Of a stretch of DNA of 54,432 nucleotides, positions 42,651-54,376 are shown piece by piece. The translations under genes and the position numbers were made by a program. This DNA is from Chara braunii. Lineage: Eukaryota > Streptophyta > Charophyceae > Charales > Characeae. The notes below the pieces were generated by a model. It was not told the origin of the DNA, searched no databases, and saw nothing but the letters and a program-made list of their open reading frames with translations. How positions within the stretch are numbered: the stretch's first letter is position 1; each line of letters opens with the position of its first letter. The DNA is taken from contig BFEA01001010.1 of the NCBI GenBank assembly GCA_003427395.1, positions 127,660 to 182,091 of the forward strand, read 5' to 3'.

Positions 42651-44540
42651 CTATATGAACAGGGAAGGACGTATTGCTACCCTCTATGCAGTAAATACAA
42701 TGGGACAATTTTTTGGTGCACCCTGTGCAGTATACGTGGGTTAGGCCTTGCCTATGTGAGAGAGAGAGAACCATAGGAAGCAACACACTCAGTATGTGCC
42801 ACGAATGAATTACGAGCAGCGCGTTGAAAATGTGCTTAGCTTTAAGCATGGACTCTTGTTGAGATACAAGTGTTTGCTTTGGTACATCTTTTCCGTGAGC
42901 TTGAATGATCGAATATTTGGTATGGTTAAATCTGACACGAACCGCTAGCCAGGTGCATGCACCTCATGTATATTTATTATGTTCATCACGCGGCTGACGT
43001 AGACACAAGTGAGCCACACATAGCAGTGCACTATGTTAGTAGATACTCTCGTGAACAAGTAAGTTGGAAGTGAATGTATCTGGTCGCATGTAAGCCTATG
43101 CGAGCAATGTTTAGTGAGTTATAATGGTGTTCCATACCACTATTTCGGTACCCTGTGAGACTGCAAAGCTGCAAAGCAGTGGCGTACTAAGCTGGTACTA
43201 TATAAGATCAAAAGCAACGTAGTTTGAGCACACCAGCAACCTGTACAGAGGTGCCACTTGACATAATGTTAAAACACTATGAGGATGTAACTGCAACACG
43301 CTGGACAGAACCTAGGATACCATAATTAAAAATATGAGGTTGGGACAATGGTGGTATGTTATGCTATTACTACAGTAATGCGAAGGTGTGTTAAGATGAC
43401 AGTGCACTACGTGAGAATGGAAGCCACATGCTAAGCTTGTGCTATTAGTCACTGAGCTTTCCGGAAACAAAAGAAAGTTGAGAGGAAGAAAACATATAGA
43501 GCATGATTTGCATAAAGGTGAAAAGGGTGTGATGACTTGCTGAACCGTGAAAACTTCATTCTGAGCTTATCCATATAGGCCTCTGAAAAACCAACAGTTG
43601 TAGGTACAGTAAATGAAGACTGACCGTGAGTTGGAGACTTAGAGGTCAATAAAGAAACTGCGCAGAGAAACCACACTCAGCAAAAGCATGGGACACCATT
43701 CGTTGCTGATGCGGTTATCTATGGTTATGGACTGGGTACGGTTTTGGAAAGCACTACCTATCACCAGTACACTAATCAGAGTGTAAAACTCACCAGTTTG
43801 CATCACTCGGCTAAATTGCCAATGCGTCTTTCCCAGACACAGGGTAGTAGGGCATAATGCTTAACGGCTTGACAGACTCAGGACCAGGGGTCTACGAACT
43901 ACAACCTCAAGTCTGTCAAGACGCAGTAATAGTAAAGTTGGTTGACTTATAGTCCCAGACTAGAGAGTAGGAGAAAAATCAGATTTGAAAACTAAATTCA
44001 CACTGTGAGATCAGGCCAGCAAACTCAGACGAAGATTCAAGCTATCACGTAGACTCATCGGAACTCGGAAGTAGCAACACGACAAGCTCAAGTAAAATAT
44101 CAGTAATCAGAGTAGTTTCGTGTCAGATTTCAACAAGATTTCATAGCAGTTTTCGAGTCGGTGTACAGTTCAGTCTCTGCAGAGCCCAATGTAGACTCGA
44201 TGTAATCAGTTCAATCTTTCGTAATTTCAGTTCGAATTCAGTGAACTTGGTTTTGTCTTGACAAATACAGTTCAATCTCAAAATTAAAATCTAAGTGAGG
44301 TTTCTCAAAAAGAGTTTCAGTTCAGTTCTTAGTGCTTTATCAGTGACTTCATCTCACTGACAGTTTCAATAAGCTCAATTCGGCGGACTTAACTTTTATA
44401 AGTTCAAATAAGTTTTCTGTGTGAATTTCAATAAATTCAGACCAGCCGCAATTAGTTCAGTTTAATCTCAGAAAGTTCAGTTAAGTCTGAGTGAGTTCAT
44501 TTAAGACCCTGTGAAAACAGTTCAGTCTCTGTCAATTCAT
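42651..44540 (+). repeat. Long dispersed repeat, copy B
   Basis: Direct repeat of 1-1575 (about 90% identity), about 42.6 kb away. It contains an extra block at 43531-43848 that copy A lacks. Joined ends differ: copy A continues into an integrase relic, copy B into more TCAGT-word sequence. Confidence 0.8.
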
Positions 44541-45260
44541 ACTTGATTCAGTGATACCAGCTTGATCTTAATAAGCTAAAATCAGTCTTAGTGAACTTTG
44601 TTAAGTTTCGTTGAAATTAACCCAGTCTCAGTAAACTCGGATCATCTTCAGTGAACTCAACCTTTCTTTTAGGCACCAGATTACGGAATACATACGTATA
44701 TGACCTTTCTCGGAGAAGGATTGAGTTTGTGAGTGAAGTGAGACCCGTGACATTGTATTCAAGTTTATATACAATAAGATTTATGGAAAGATGGTTAAAA
44801 AATCATTGTCAAACATGACTATCTTCTCTTTTTTTGTCTGCGGCCGGTCAAATACAAAGACCCTTTAGGGCCCATATTTTTCATCTTGTGCTAAATTAAA
44901 TCAACATTAGTGAGTTCATATCAGTTTCAGTAAGCTCACTCCAAATTTACAGAACTCATATCAGTTTCAGTAAGCATAGAATTCAGATCGGTTTCAGGAA
45001 GTTCAATGCAAATACAAAGAGTTCAGATCAATCTAAGTATTTGTTCAGGCTCGATGAACTCAGATCAACGAGTTCAGTTCAACATTGATTTTAAATCTAA
45101 GTGTGGCTTTAAGGGAAAACTTCAGTTCAGTCTCGGTTCAGCTCTCAGTTTAGTTTCAGTAAATTCGATCAGTCTCATTTTCAGTGAGTTCGATCTCAGT
45201 GAATTAATCACTAAGCTCGGTTCAGTCTCAGTGATCAGGATTTACTCTCAATAGACTGCG
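43870..45260 (+). repeat. Degenerate TTCAGTCTCAGTGA word repeats
   Basis: Scores of loosely repeated 18-25-bp words around AGTTCAGTCTCAGTGAACTCA. The same texture covers 950-1575. Not coding. Confidence 0.75.
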
Positions 45261-45285
45261 TTTTCAAAAGATGTCGTTGAGTCAC

Positions 45286-45455
45286 AGCGGGCAGTTTCGA
45301 AGACAGCAGTGATAATGCTGGTCACAATGGGAGGTTTCGGTGGTAGCAGCAACGATGTTGGTTATAACAGGCAATCTCGGTGACAACAGTAATAGTGCTG
45401 GTCATAGTGGACTCTCCTGGTGACAGTAGCAACAATTTATATCACAGCAAGTACG
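45286..45455 (+). repeat. About 42-bp tandem repeat, four units
   Basis: Units vary around GGTCACAGTGGGCAGTTTCGGTGACAGCAG with GATG(C/T)TG, period about 42 bp. Confidence 0.65.
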
Positions 45456-46220
45456 CTTGGTGACATGAGTGTTCAGAAAGACAAATCAGACGATAAGTGA
45501 ACAATTTTAAAATCAGTAAGTATTCGAGTACAACAGACTCAAGGCGAGACCTTGTTGAGCAGGACATATATCAAACTCAAGACTTGAGGAGTCATGATTC
45601 ATCAGATACAGGCCACGACAGACCTTCTCACAAATACAGATCAACACCATGCGGAATCGCTGAAGGATCACTGGACAACATACTAACCATTATCTGATCC
45701 AAATATAATATGATTTTCGGAGGGGAGAGAGAGAGTTGACTACAAAGACAATGGTTCTGTGTTCTGTCTGTTCATTTTGTGACCTTGATGCGATAAGCAA
45801 CTCTCCTCTTCTCTCACATGAGCTTGTTGATCTTGTCTTGTCAAGTTGGTCAGTGTCCTGCTTCTTGATCTCTTTTCAGTTCTTGTCTACTCATGTCACA
45901 GTTCTCTATCCTAAATGGCATTATGATGTGCATGCATATTATTTGATTATTAAGTTCTTATCAATTGCATTATCATTGTTGTTTGAATCATAATAAAAGA
46001 TTCATAAGATCGGGGACCGACGTAAACTGTAATTGAAGAGTCTCGCTCGAAGCCGGACGCACACAACAGGAAGGGACGTGCGTTATCTAATTTATTTATT
46101 TACTGCAAAAGTCTACAAAATCCTGTGTAACAGCCTGTTGGTTTTCCGGTCCGCCAAAAGTGGTCTGACTGGAAAAAGTGTGACACCGCATGGGCCTCTC
46201 CCCTCTGCTTCCTGACTATT
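45456..46220. other. No supported gene
   Basis: The open frames at 45497-45697 and 45736-45993 have no domain or splice context. Confidence 0.4.
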
Positions 46221-46224
46221 AGCC

Positions 46225-46737
46225 TCAAGTCGCCCGCCATAGATGGTGATCTCTGCCTACTCCGTCTTTCTGGCGATCCGCAGCCGCATGTGTTGCAGGA
46301 ACCTCCTTAGATGGCCCTTTTTCGCTTGTCGAGCTTGACGTTAATGTGGAGGAGGGGGGGAGTTTTGTTTTGGCGGTTTTTCGCCCCCCCCCCCCCCCCC
46401 CCCCCGAGACACATGGTGTGTCTGTGGTGTACTTGCTGTTGTCGACACCGCTGTTGTTGCCATCTTCCCGATCGTTGAGGTCGTGGCCGTTGTCCCTGCT
46501 GTTGTCACTGCCAGAAGGTTCTCCCTCAAGCTCCGACCCACCACCTTGCTTGGTGACAGAACACTTATGGCAATCAGGCACTCAGCAAGCACCCCGCTTC
46601 TCCTGAACTTAAGGGCTGTGGTGGTGTCATTTCCCTCCCCTCCCAATACGACAGCCTCGTCTTCGTTGACATCATCAAAGGACCGTCTTGCCCAACGTTA
46701 AGATCCATCGCCTCTAGAAGAATCGGGATCCATCATG
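46225..46737 (-). other. Weak minus-strand coding-like stretch with poly-C
   Basis: From ATG at about 46737 the minus strand reads MMDPDSSRGDGS, a stop (TAA), then WARRSFDDVNEDEAVVLGG and a Thr/Ala-rich tail. A second frame (46581-46225) is Ser/Asp/Asn-rich. A C22 homopolymer (46384-46405) cuts through both. It could be the 5' exon of a decayed gene, but low complexity makes this uncertain. Confidence 0.25.
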
Positions 46738-47216
46738 ACGCTGCCTCTTTCACTTCGACACATGGCTTCTCGCTTTCTGTTCATCATTGTTTTTCCCAAC
46801 ATGATGATTCTTCCTTATTTTTTTCCCTTTCTGTGATCTTCAACTGCAATAACTATGATTTGCGGCCCCCGAACCCGTCAATGACGCATAGAAACCGAAG
46901 TCGTTGAAAAAGTATGCAAACGAAGAGGTGAGCAATGAACTGTGCAGCGAATGCGAAGGAGTAGAAGTATGAACGATGTAGTGTCGGCAGCGTGACCGCT
47001 ATCCACAACGGTTATTATGATCTGACCGTCCGGTCACGAGACCCTGCACCCTTGATCGATCGGTCACTTTGATCGGTGACGACCATTCCGGGGCCTTATA
47101 GGGGCCCCTGCCCCCGCAAACGCAAGGAGGGGGTTGGTGCACGAGCCCCCTATGCTCCTATAGAAAAACAAAAGTCGAAAAGAAAATGAAGAAGGAAAAA
47201 GAGGTTCAGCCCCACT

Positions 47217-47382
47217 AAAAAAAAAAAAAAAAAACTCAAATAGATAAATAAATAAATAAATCAATAACCAATCAATCAATCATCATTCATCAATCACCAA
47301 TCAAACATCCAATTAATCAATCAATTATAATGTCTATGCATGCCTATGCGTTTGTGTGTATGTGTATTTGTGTACATGTGTA

Positions 47383-47414
<32 letters not shown>

Positions 47415-47425
47415 TGTGTGTGTGC
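47217..47425. repeat. Poly-A, (AAAT)n/(CAAT)n and (TG)n simple repeats
   Basis: A-run at 47217-47234, then AAAT- and CAAT-type tetranucleotides to about 47330, then TG/TATG repeats at 47350-47425. Confidence 0.85.
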
Positions 47426-47679
47426 GAGAGAGAACATAACTACTGTTGAAGCTAGTTAACAACCATTTCGATAAAACTATTTTTATTTTTTTGAATGAAA
47501 TTGGTTTTTGAAAACTAAACTATATTTTTCAGTATTTGTTGTTCAAAGACTCACCAGAACATTGGATGGGCCAGGCCAGAGCGTCATGCTCAGCCGGATT
47601 ACTGTGGTGCAAATGTGAGGGATGTTGGACCGGTTTCCGACCTCTAATAAAACATTTTATGACAGGATAGGGGTTGTGC

Positions 47680-48170
47680 GGGGAACAACTTACCTCTACC
47701 CAAGGGACTGTCACCACCCTTAGGCAGGTGTATATCCGCCAAGCTACTGAACCACATGCAAAAATTGCTTGAATGCAATCGCAGAGGTGGCCCAACCGAT
47801 GGTGTTTCTCGTTTACTGTAGCATAGGGGGTACGTGTGGTGGAATGCCTGATTAGGACTCACGCATGAACCGACGCTCTGATGGTTGATCTCCCAAGCGC
47901 GACTCTAAGCCAGTCGACTATGACGGTCAGTTTAACCACACGCTACTCTTCGCAAAATAAACAAAGTTTCACACGTAAATTGCGCCTAGTCCCTTTTTCA
48001 CATTTGACCCATAACCTTTTGACAGCAGAAGTAAGTGGGTGTCGCGCGCTAGACTCCAAATAAATGTCTCGGCGACGTAGGCTTTGTCATATCGACGAGC
48101 CATGCATGAATACGCAAGCAGTCGCAATGATGGTGTACTATATGGTGCCCATAACCATGAGGTCCTCAAT
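47680..48170 (-). mobile_element. Diverged reverse copy of the 680-bp LTR
   Basis: On the minus strand, from about 48170 it reads TGGGCACCATATAG and CATTGCGACTGCTTG, then AAAAGGTTATGG and GGGACTAGG, then AAACGAGAAACACC and GGGCCACCTCTGCGATT, in the same order as 37921-38420. Identity is about 65-70% with indels. The 3' end is lost near 47680. Confidence 0.65.
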
Positions 48171-48965
48171 GATTTTGAGGTTCGTTGTTCCAATATATAA
48201 GGAGGATTTTCACAAATTCGGTGGTGTTTTTCTCCATTACTTTGGACCATCACTGCGAAGCTACTATAGACAAAGTATTTGAAACTTGCAATTCCTTATA
48301 ATCCCTAGGCGAGGAGTACTCAAACAACCATAGTTCGGGATTTCGCCAACGCCACATCGCATGATCAAGCTTTATATTTCGGATTGAGGGACCTTCAACC
48401 CATATTGTACAAGGTCATGAACCTGTATCGTCACATTTATCCTATATTATAATCTGAAACAAAAATCCGGATTGAGGTACCTACACCCAGATTGTGTTTG
48501 TAATCCCTAGCTGAAATGATTGTACCTTCCCCATTCTGATCTTATAGTTTTATCAATTTTGGTCCGTCCGAACTCACCAGTACTCATTTTTGTAAGGTAT
48601 TGGTGCCATCTACGGCTTTGTCTAGTAGCTTCCAATAGAAGGTCTCACAATTCCAATCCTTGGCTTGATATCATGTCCTGGTCAGTTCCATTGTGACTAG
48701 TAATAACAGATTATTCTAATCTATTGAAATTGCATTGATAGTTGACTAAGCCTTCTCTTTTTCGTCTCAAAGTCTTTCTAGTTTATCCTTTAAGCATTGG
48801 TTTGAGAACCAACATCCACAAACTTCATCCCACAGATCATCAATGCAAATAACCCCTCGCTGGATCCACGATCTGTTAAAGGACCCTAGACCTATACCCG
48901 TTGAGAATTAAGTACCGCTAGAGTTCTTGATAAACAAATTTATTCTAATTAATTGCAGCCTCCGA
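48171..48965. other. Mostly unassigned; 3' part of the LINE relic possible
   Basis: On the minus strand, 48780-48965 may continue the LINE downstream of its RT active site, with many stops. The rest shows nothing I can name. Confidence 0.35.
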
Positions 48966-49645
48966 TAATTTTTAGTACTCTGATAGGCAAAATTTCAGTA
49001 CCATCAGCAATGGAGCAGTGTTTTTAGATACTGCTAAGAGATCGTCAGCTAATGCCTTCACTCTACATTCACCATTTGGGACACCAATGTCATGAATGTC
49101 AAGATGACCTCGAATGTTTTTTACCAGAATCTTCAGTTGAAGTACAAATAGTAGGGGCACAAAGGGACAACCCTGACATAGGGATCTAGTAAGGGAGAAA
49201 ATTTTTGAGATTCAACCGTTGATCATCACCGAAGTTTTGGAGGGGCCATATAGTGCAATAACCCAGTTTTTGAATTTGAGACCGACTCCCAAGTACTTGA
49301 GTGTAGTCGCCACATACGCCCAGTTGACGCGGACGTAAGCCTTCTCCAAGTCCAGTAGCATGATGACCATATCTTGGTTGTCCCTCTGTACGAACTTCAG
49401 CGTTTTTTTTGTCGTGATGATGTTGTCGAAGATATACGTTCTCCTGACAAAGGTTGCTTGATCTCTGCCTACCAGGTCTGAAAATACCTCAATCTTCTTT
49501 CAAAGGCTTTCGCCAGGATTTCGTAGGAAACATTTAAGAGAGACATCAGATGCCAATTCTGAAGCTTTGCCTTGTTGCCCTTCTTATAAAGGAGTCAAAT
49601 ATCTATGCCTTGTTGCCCTTCTTATAAAGGAGTCAAATATTGATG
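48966..49645 (-). pseudogene. LINE (non-LTR) reverse transcriptase relic
   Basis: In order on the minus strand: LYKKGNKAKLQNW and SLLNVSYEILAKAF (about 49640-49520), DNIITTKKTLKFVQRD, LLDLEKAYVRVNWAYV (FxKAYDRV-like, about 49340), LTRSLCQGCPFVPLLFVLQL (RQGCPLSPLLF-like, about 49185), and ALADDLLAVS with the catalytic ADD at 49041-49049. One stop interrupts before SKIF, and frame shifts are needed near the N-terminus. These motifs define a plant-type L1/RTE-like RT. Endonuclease and ORF1 are not visible. Confidence 0.85.
49569..49640 (+). repeat. 38-bp tandem duplication in the LINE relic
   Basis: GCCTTGTTGCCCTTCTTATA occurs at 49569 and again at 49607, both followed by AAGGAGTCAAATAT. A third partial copy starts near 49660 and a related copy lies at 53290. 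Confidence 0.85.
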
Positions 49646-49956
49646 TCTCAATTTTTTACGTGTTGCCCTTTTTAAAAATGATTTATTATTATTATTATTT
49701 TTTTTTTAACAAAAGCTCCAATCTATTCGTGAGGAGCAGCACGTAATGGGAATCGGGCCTAGCGTCCCATACAGAGTTACACAAGTCATTTGAGATACCG
49801 GGGCCATTACTCGGCTTCGACTGAGAATCAATTTGAGAACTATTGAAGAGACTCAAAAAAATTAAAGGAAAGGTTGAAAAATTATAAATGACTATTGCCC
49901 TCTTTTCAAATGCTTAAAACCCCTAAACTCTCAAACAAAAATTTCTAAAGTTTTAC

Positions 49957-50935
49957 AACAATGTCTTATTCCCTGTCGAGCTCTCCCAGGCCTCACACCC
50001 CCACCCGGATGGGTTACACAGCAACACGACTCACCCCAGCTCCGGCCAGCGTCGTCCCAACAAAAACCTTTGGTTGTCCCTTGGAATGCCCCCCAAAAAC
50101 ATCACCAAATCTCTCTACCAGACCTCACGCTTCTGCAATCAGCAGGTTACAGGGCAACACCCCAACAGCGGTCAGCGTCGTTCTGGCTTCGAACAACCGC
50201 AGATCCATGAATGTACCAGTATTAAACAACCTAAAGCGAGTTGCTAGAAGTCCCCATAATCCTAAAACATTTTCTTTTTTTGCTAAGAAACAAAAACATA
50301 TGCTCAATTTAGAAAACAACTCAGATACCAATCGATCCCCAATACCCCACTCCGACAAGACTTACTGCAGCAGAGCCACCATCTCCGCTGCTGCTGTACC
50401 TTATTCCCATCCTAGTAGGACGCGTGATATCCCGCCATCTCCTTTCCCACTCACCTCGATCCCTTTTAGGGATACCGCGGCCATTACCCGGCTTCGGCTG
50501 AGAAAGTGTCTGAGAATACTTGCGATAATTCAGAAAACATGAGAATAGACCGCAGTGGTCCTACAAATGCTAAAAACCTCGTAATCCCTAACTAACCCTT
50601 CCAAGGCTCTCCAACATTGTCTTACTCCCTGCCGAGCTATTCCAGGCCTCACACCCCCACATCCTGTTGAGTTACAGGGCAACATAACTCACCCCAGCTC
50701 CGACCAGCGTTGTCCCAGCAGCAACCGTTGGTTGTCCCGTGGAATGCCCACCCCAAAGCATCCCCATATCTCTCTACCAGACCTCACGCTCCTGCATCAG
50801 CAGGTTACAGGGCGACACCCCAGCACCAGCCATCGTCGTTCTGGCATCGGACAACCGCAAATCACTAAGTATAACAACATCGAAAACCACCTAAGACGAG
50901 TTGGTGGGAGTCCCCAGAGCCTTAAGACATTCTTA
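49957..50935. repeat. Direct repeat of about 320 bp, period 656 bp
   Basis: The segment from TCTTATTCCCTG (49964) to about 50275 recurs from TCTTACTCCCTG (50620) to about 50930. Shared words include CCAGGCCTCACACCCCCAC and GACCTCACGCT. Open frames across it are Pro/Ser-rich and not convincing. Confidence 0.75.
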
Positions 50936-51119
50936 AGATCACCAAGGGCAACCAAAACCAGCCAACTTTTTTTTTTTTTTATCCCACGAACTCCAACTAT
51001 TAGTGGGGAGCATGCGATGAAAATTTCATGAGACCTGAACTAAAAATACGCAAGAAACAGTATGATAAACCTAAAAACAGGAAGAAAAAATAATGAAAAC
51101 CACCAACGATCCAGCTCTT

Positions 51120-51960
51120 TCCCTGCCTCACAGAGGAGAGACCGTTGCTAGGCGTTCGGTCCTCGTAACAGCACTCGCTAGATCTCATATCCCCCTTGCT
51201 AGGGTGACAGGGCAACACCAACTGCCCCAGTACCGACCAAACTGGTTCTGACGGACAGAAAGTGTCTTCCTCCCTCGACAACTTCCTTAACTGCAAAACC
51301 CTCGAAGGTTATAGGGTCACTACCCAGGCCTCAACTACGTTGGACAAGATGGTTATGCCTTCCTTCCTCAACATAGCTCCAATAGTCTCAAGCTCCCCCT
51401 GGTTACAGAGCATTTGCTCCAGCACCGACTATTGTCGCCCCACCCCGCACTTCTAATTAAACCTACCATCATGAACACCAATCCGTCCTCTGTCCGAGCA
51501 CCACCACACTACCCATCAATCCATAGGACCAAACTTCCCCCTCCTGCTTAGAAAAAAAAAAAAAAATAGGACATGAGTAACACCTAAAAAAAGAAAAAAG
51601 TCTGAGCTGAAACCACCGACTTGTAACCTTTCACGCAACTCCTGAAAAAAAACAAAGGCCTCGTAATCAGTCCTCGATCCTACACACAGCTGGTCTCTTA
51701 CCCTCCTATGCTAGGGTTACAGGGCACCACCATGCCTCGGTACCGACCAACCTAGTATAAACGGTAAGAAGTGTCTTCCTCCCTCGGCATCTTCCATCAG
51801 CCGCACGCCCTTGATGGTGACAAAGATAAAACCCCGACAACGGCTACATCCTCCCTCGACAGAACTCCCCAAGCCTCACGCTCCCCCATGTTACAGAGCA
51901 ACGCTCCAGCACCGGTCTACGTTGTCCCAACCACGTCCTTCTGACCTATTAACGAAGGCT
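51120..51960. repeat. Diverged relatives of the 320-bp repeat
   Basis: Two more blocks with GGTTACAGGGCA(A/C)CACC, GTACCGACCAA and GTGTCTTCCTCCCTCG occur at about 51195-51300 and 51705-51790. They may belong to the 5' part of the minus-strand LINE, which lies downstream, but I could not find coding motifs. Confidence 0.5.
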
Positions 51961-53230
51961 AAGACCCCCTCCTGTTGCACCCCCCATTCATACTTCTCAC
52001 CCGTCAGTGTGAATCATCTGCTTCCCTTAATCATGTGTGTTTTTCCATAGACAGCTAAGTACAAATTATATTTAAACTTAGAAAAATCCTTGGTATAGAA
52101 AATTAAGGAGTCAGACAACAATGGTAGTACTAAAAGGATTATGGTTTTAAACCAAGATCAGACAATCAAAAATTGAATCGAAACACACAGTAACCGAAAG
52201 TTCGAGATCAAAAAAACGAGACCGAGTTAAAATTTGAAAATTTCTTTTAAGAAATCAGAGGTGCCCAACCTCGGATTTTACAAATCTCAGACTAAGAATA
52301 TTGTCCAAGCAGTAATTCAACAACAAAAAATACGTCAGTCGACATGACTAATAATGTGAAATTCAAAAGAAAAGTAAACAAAATAAGTCAGAATTAGGCA
52401 AACAAAATAGGTTAGGATTAATCTTGATGTAATCTTCATTATCACACCTCAGAATCTGAATATTAGTTATATTTTCGTTGCATACCTAAAAATTCAAGGA
52501 TAAAAAAACTAATAGGTATTGAACCAGACGAAACTATCTGGGAATCACATCGTTAAAAATCTCACCAGGGTCATCGCAAGATCACCACTACAAAACGTGA
52601 AGAGGAAGAACACAACTTACCCTCGACATCCCTAAACGCACCCCCCCTCTCTCCAAACCTCACCTCCTCCTCTATCGACTCTCAAGCAACTCGGTCGCCT
52701 GTGGTTGACGACTATTCAACCATCCCAAAAAATCGAACGATGAAGATAACAGGACCGCAGCTAGGATTATCATCACAACAAACCAAACCACGTCACGAGA
52801 TTAAACTGTTGAGCCCGCTAACCGCCCCTCGCAGTAGCCCAAAGAGATGAAGGGGTGTCATCATTGTAGATGTTGCCCGCCTATAGAAAACCTGTCTTCA
52901 ACATCCTTACCCCCACGTTCGTCCTCCCATTCCTTCTTATAATACTCTCCCTCTAACCCATGAAACCCTCCTTTCTCCCCCCACGACATTCCTCCTCTCC
53001 AACGAGACCATAATATGAGATATTTGGTAACACCCGGACACCACTAGCCTGCTCCTCCATGGCCCACGATCCCTCTCCCGCCTCATCATCCTGCTCTCCT
53101 CTCACCCCGTACTCTCATCCTCGCATCATATCGTCATAGTGCCCCAACCGCTCTTCGTTTCCACCTCTCGCCAAGGAGCCTGCCGTCACGTCAGACCGTC
53201 GGGTGGCGGAGCGCTCCCGGTAGCGCTCCA
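51961..53230. other. No supported gene
   Basis: AT-rich then C-rich sequence, without a domain or splice chain. Confidence 0.45.
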
Positions 53231-53279
53231 CCGCCCTCGTACCAAAAAAGCTTTTTTTTATTTTATAAAGGACTCGCTT

Positions 53280-53330
53280 CCGGATCTCTGCCTTGTCGCC
53301 CTTCTTGTAAAGGACTCAAATATTACCGTG
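53280..53330 (-). pseudogene. LINE RT scrap (LYKKGDKAE)
   Basis: On the minus strand this reads VLYKKGDKAEIRK, matching the RT entry motif of the LINE relic at 49600. Neighbouring minus-strand frames (53323-53670) are Pro/Arg-rich and unrelated. Too short to say more. Confidence 0.5.
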
Positions 53331-54002
53331 GGACATGTGCCGCGTGAGGGATCCCCCAGATGGGGGGGGACGGGTGTCCTTTTGATGAGCCTGTTGGGTT
53401 TTCACTGGACCACCCCTTCGGCATTTTCCTGGGCCCGTCCTTGGGCTTGCCATCAGTGCCGTCCTCCCGTCCCCGGCTGTGCCTCTGGCTGCGACCTCCT
53501 GGTCTACAGTAGCTGTAGGAGCAGGTCCTGTGACGATAGGCAAATAGAGTGTCGGGAAAGGGAGAAGAGTTGGTCAGGGAAAGAGGGGGGCAGTGGCGGA
53601 GGAACGTGTGTCTACGTGTCCGGAAGGGCCGAAATGGGGGTGTTTCAGTCGGCTGGGGTGCCATGGCCACCTTAGAGCTGATCGTGCGCAGGGAAAATCG
53701 TCTGGTCCTGAAGGAAGTGAAAGGATGTTAGAGCAGGCAGGCGTACGGGGGATGCGGGCCGGTGGGAAGGGTAGAGGGGAGCAGCGGTGGTCTAGGTGGT
53801 TAGGACACGACGAGGAAGGACTCAGCGCCGGCTATGGAGGATTCCGATCGGTGGGTAATTGACGACGAGGAGGCAGTCGTAGTTGACCGTTGGCAAGAAA
53901 GTCGTTGAAATGCAGAGTTTTGGCCCCTCGGGAGATACACGTCAGACTGGAATAAAGGGAAGGAGATGAAACGAGGAGGAGAAGTAGTCGAGGGAAACAA
54001 GA
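53331..54002. other. No supported gene
   Basis: G-rich sequence with overlapping open frames on both strands; none shows a domain. Confidence 0.4.
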
Positions 54003-54012
54003 GAGAGAGCAC

Positions 54013-54075
<63 letters not shown>

Positions 54076-54076
54076 A
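54003..54076. repeat. (GA)n microsatellite
   Basis: About 30 GA units after a short interrupted start. Confidence 0.95.
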
Positions 54077-54302
54077 CGCTGTCACTGGAACGACCTTCGG
54101 TGCGGTACCCACTGCTTGCCGAGGAGGAGGATTCGAGGCACACGCACCGGCCACGCGCACTATGCAGGCCACAAGTCGCCTCCGCGCGGAAGGCGCCAGC
54201 TGTCATGCAGACGGCGGGGCTTCGCGCGCCCGCCATGGCGTTCCAGTGATGCAGCACGGGGGGCACCAGGAGCACTCCCCCCCCCTATAGCCAGCCTTCG
54301 TT

Positions 54303-54376
54303 AGAGAGAGAGAGACCAACACACACACACACAGACACGCACAGACACACACACACAGACACACACACACAGACAG

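Noticed and set aside
46225-46737. Confident protein gene on the minus strand
   Set aside because: An early stop, a C22 homopolymer and low-complexity composition; reported only as a weak stretch.
53139-53675. 178-residue plus-strand protein gene
   Set aside because: It overlaps the LINE scrap in the opposite direction and has no domain, start context or splice signals.
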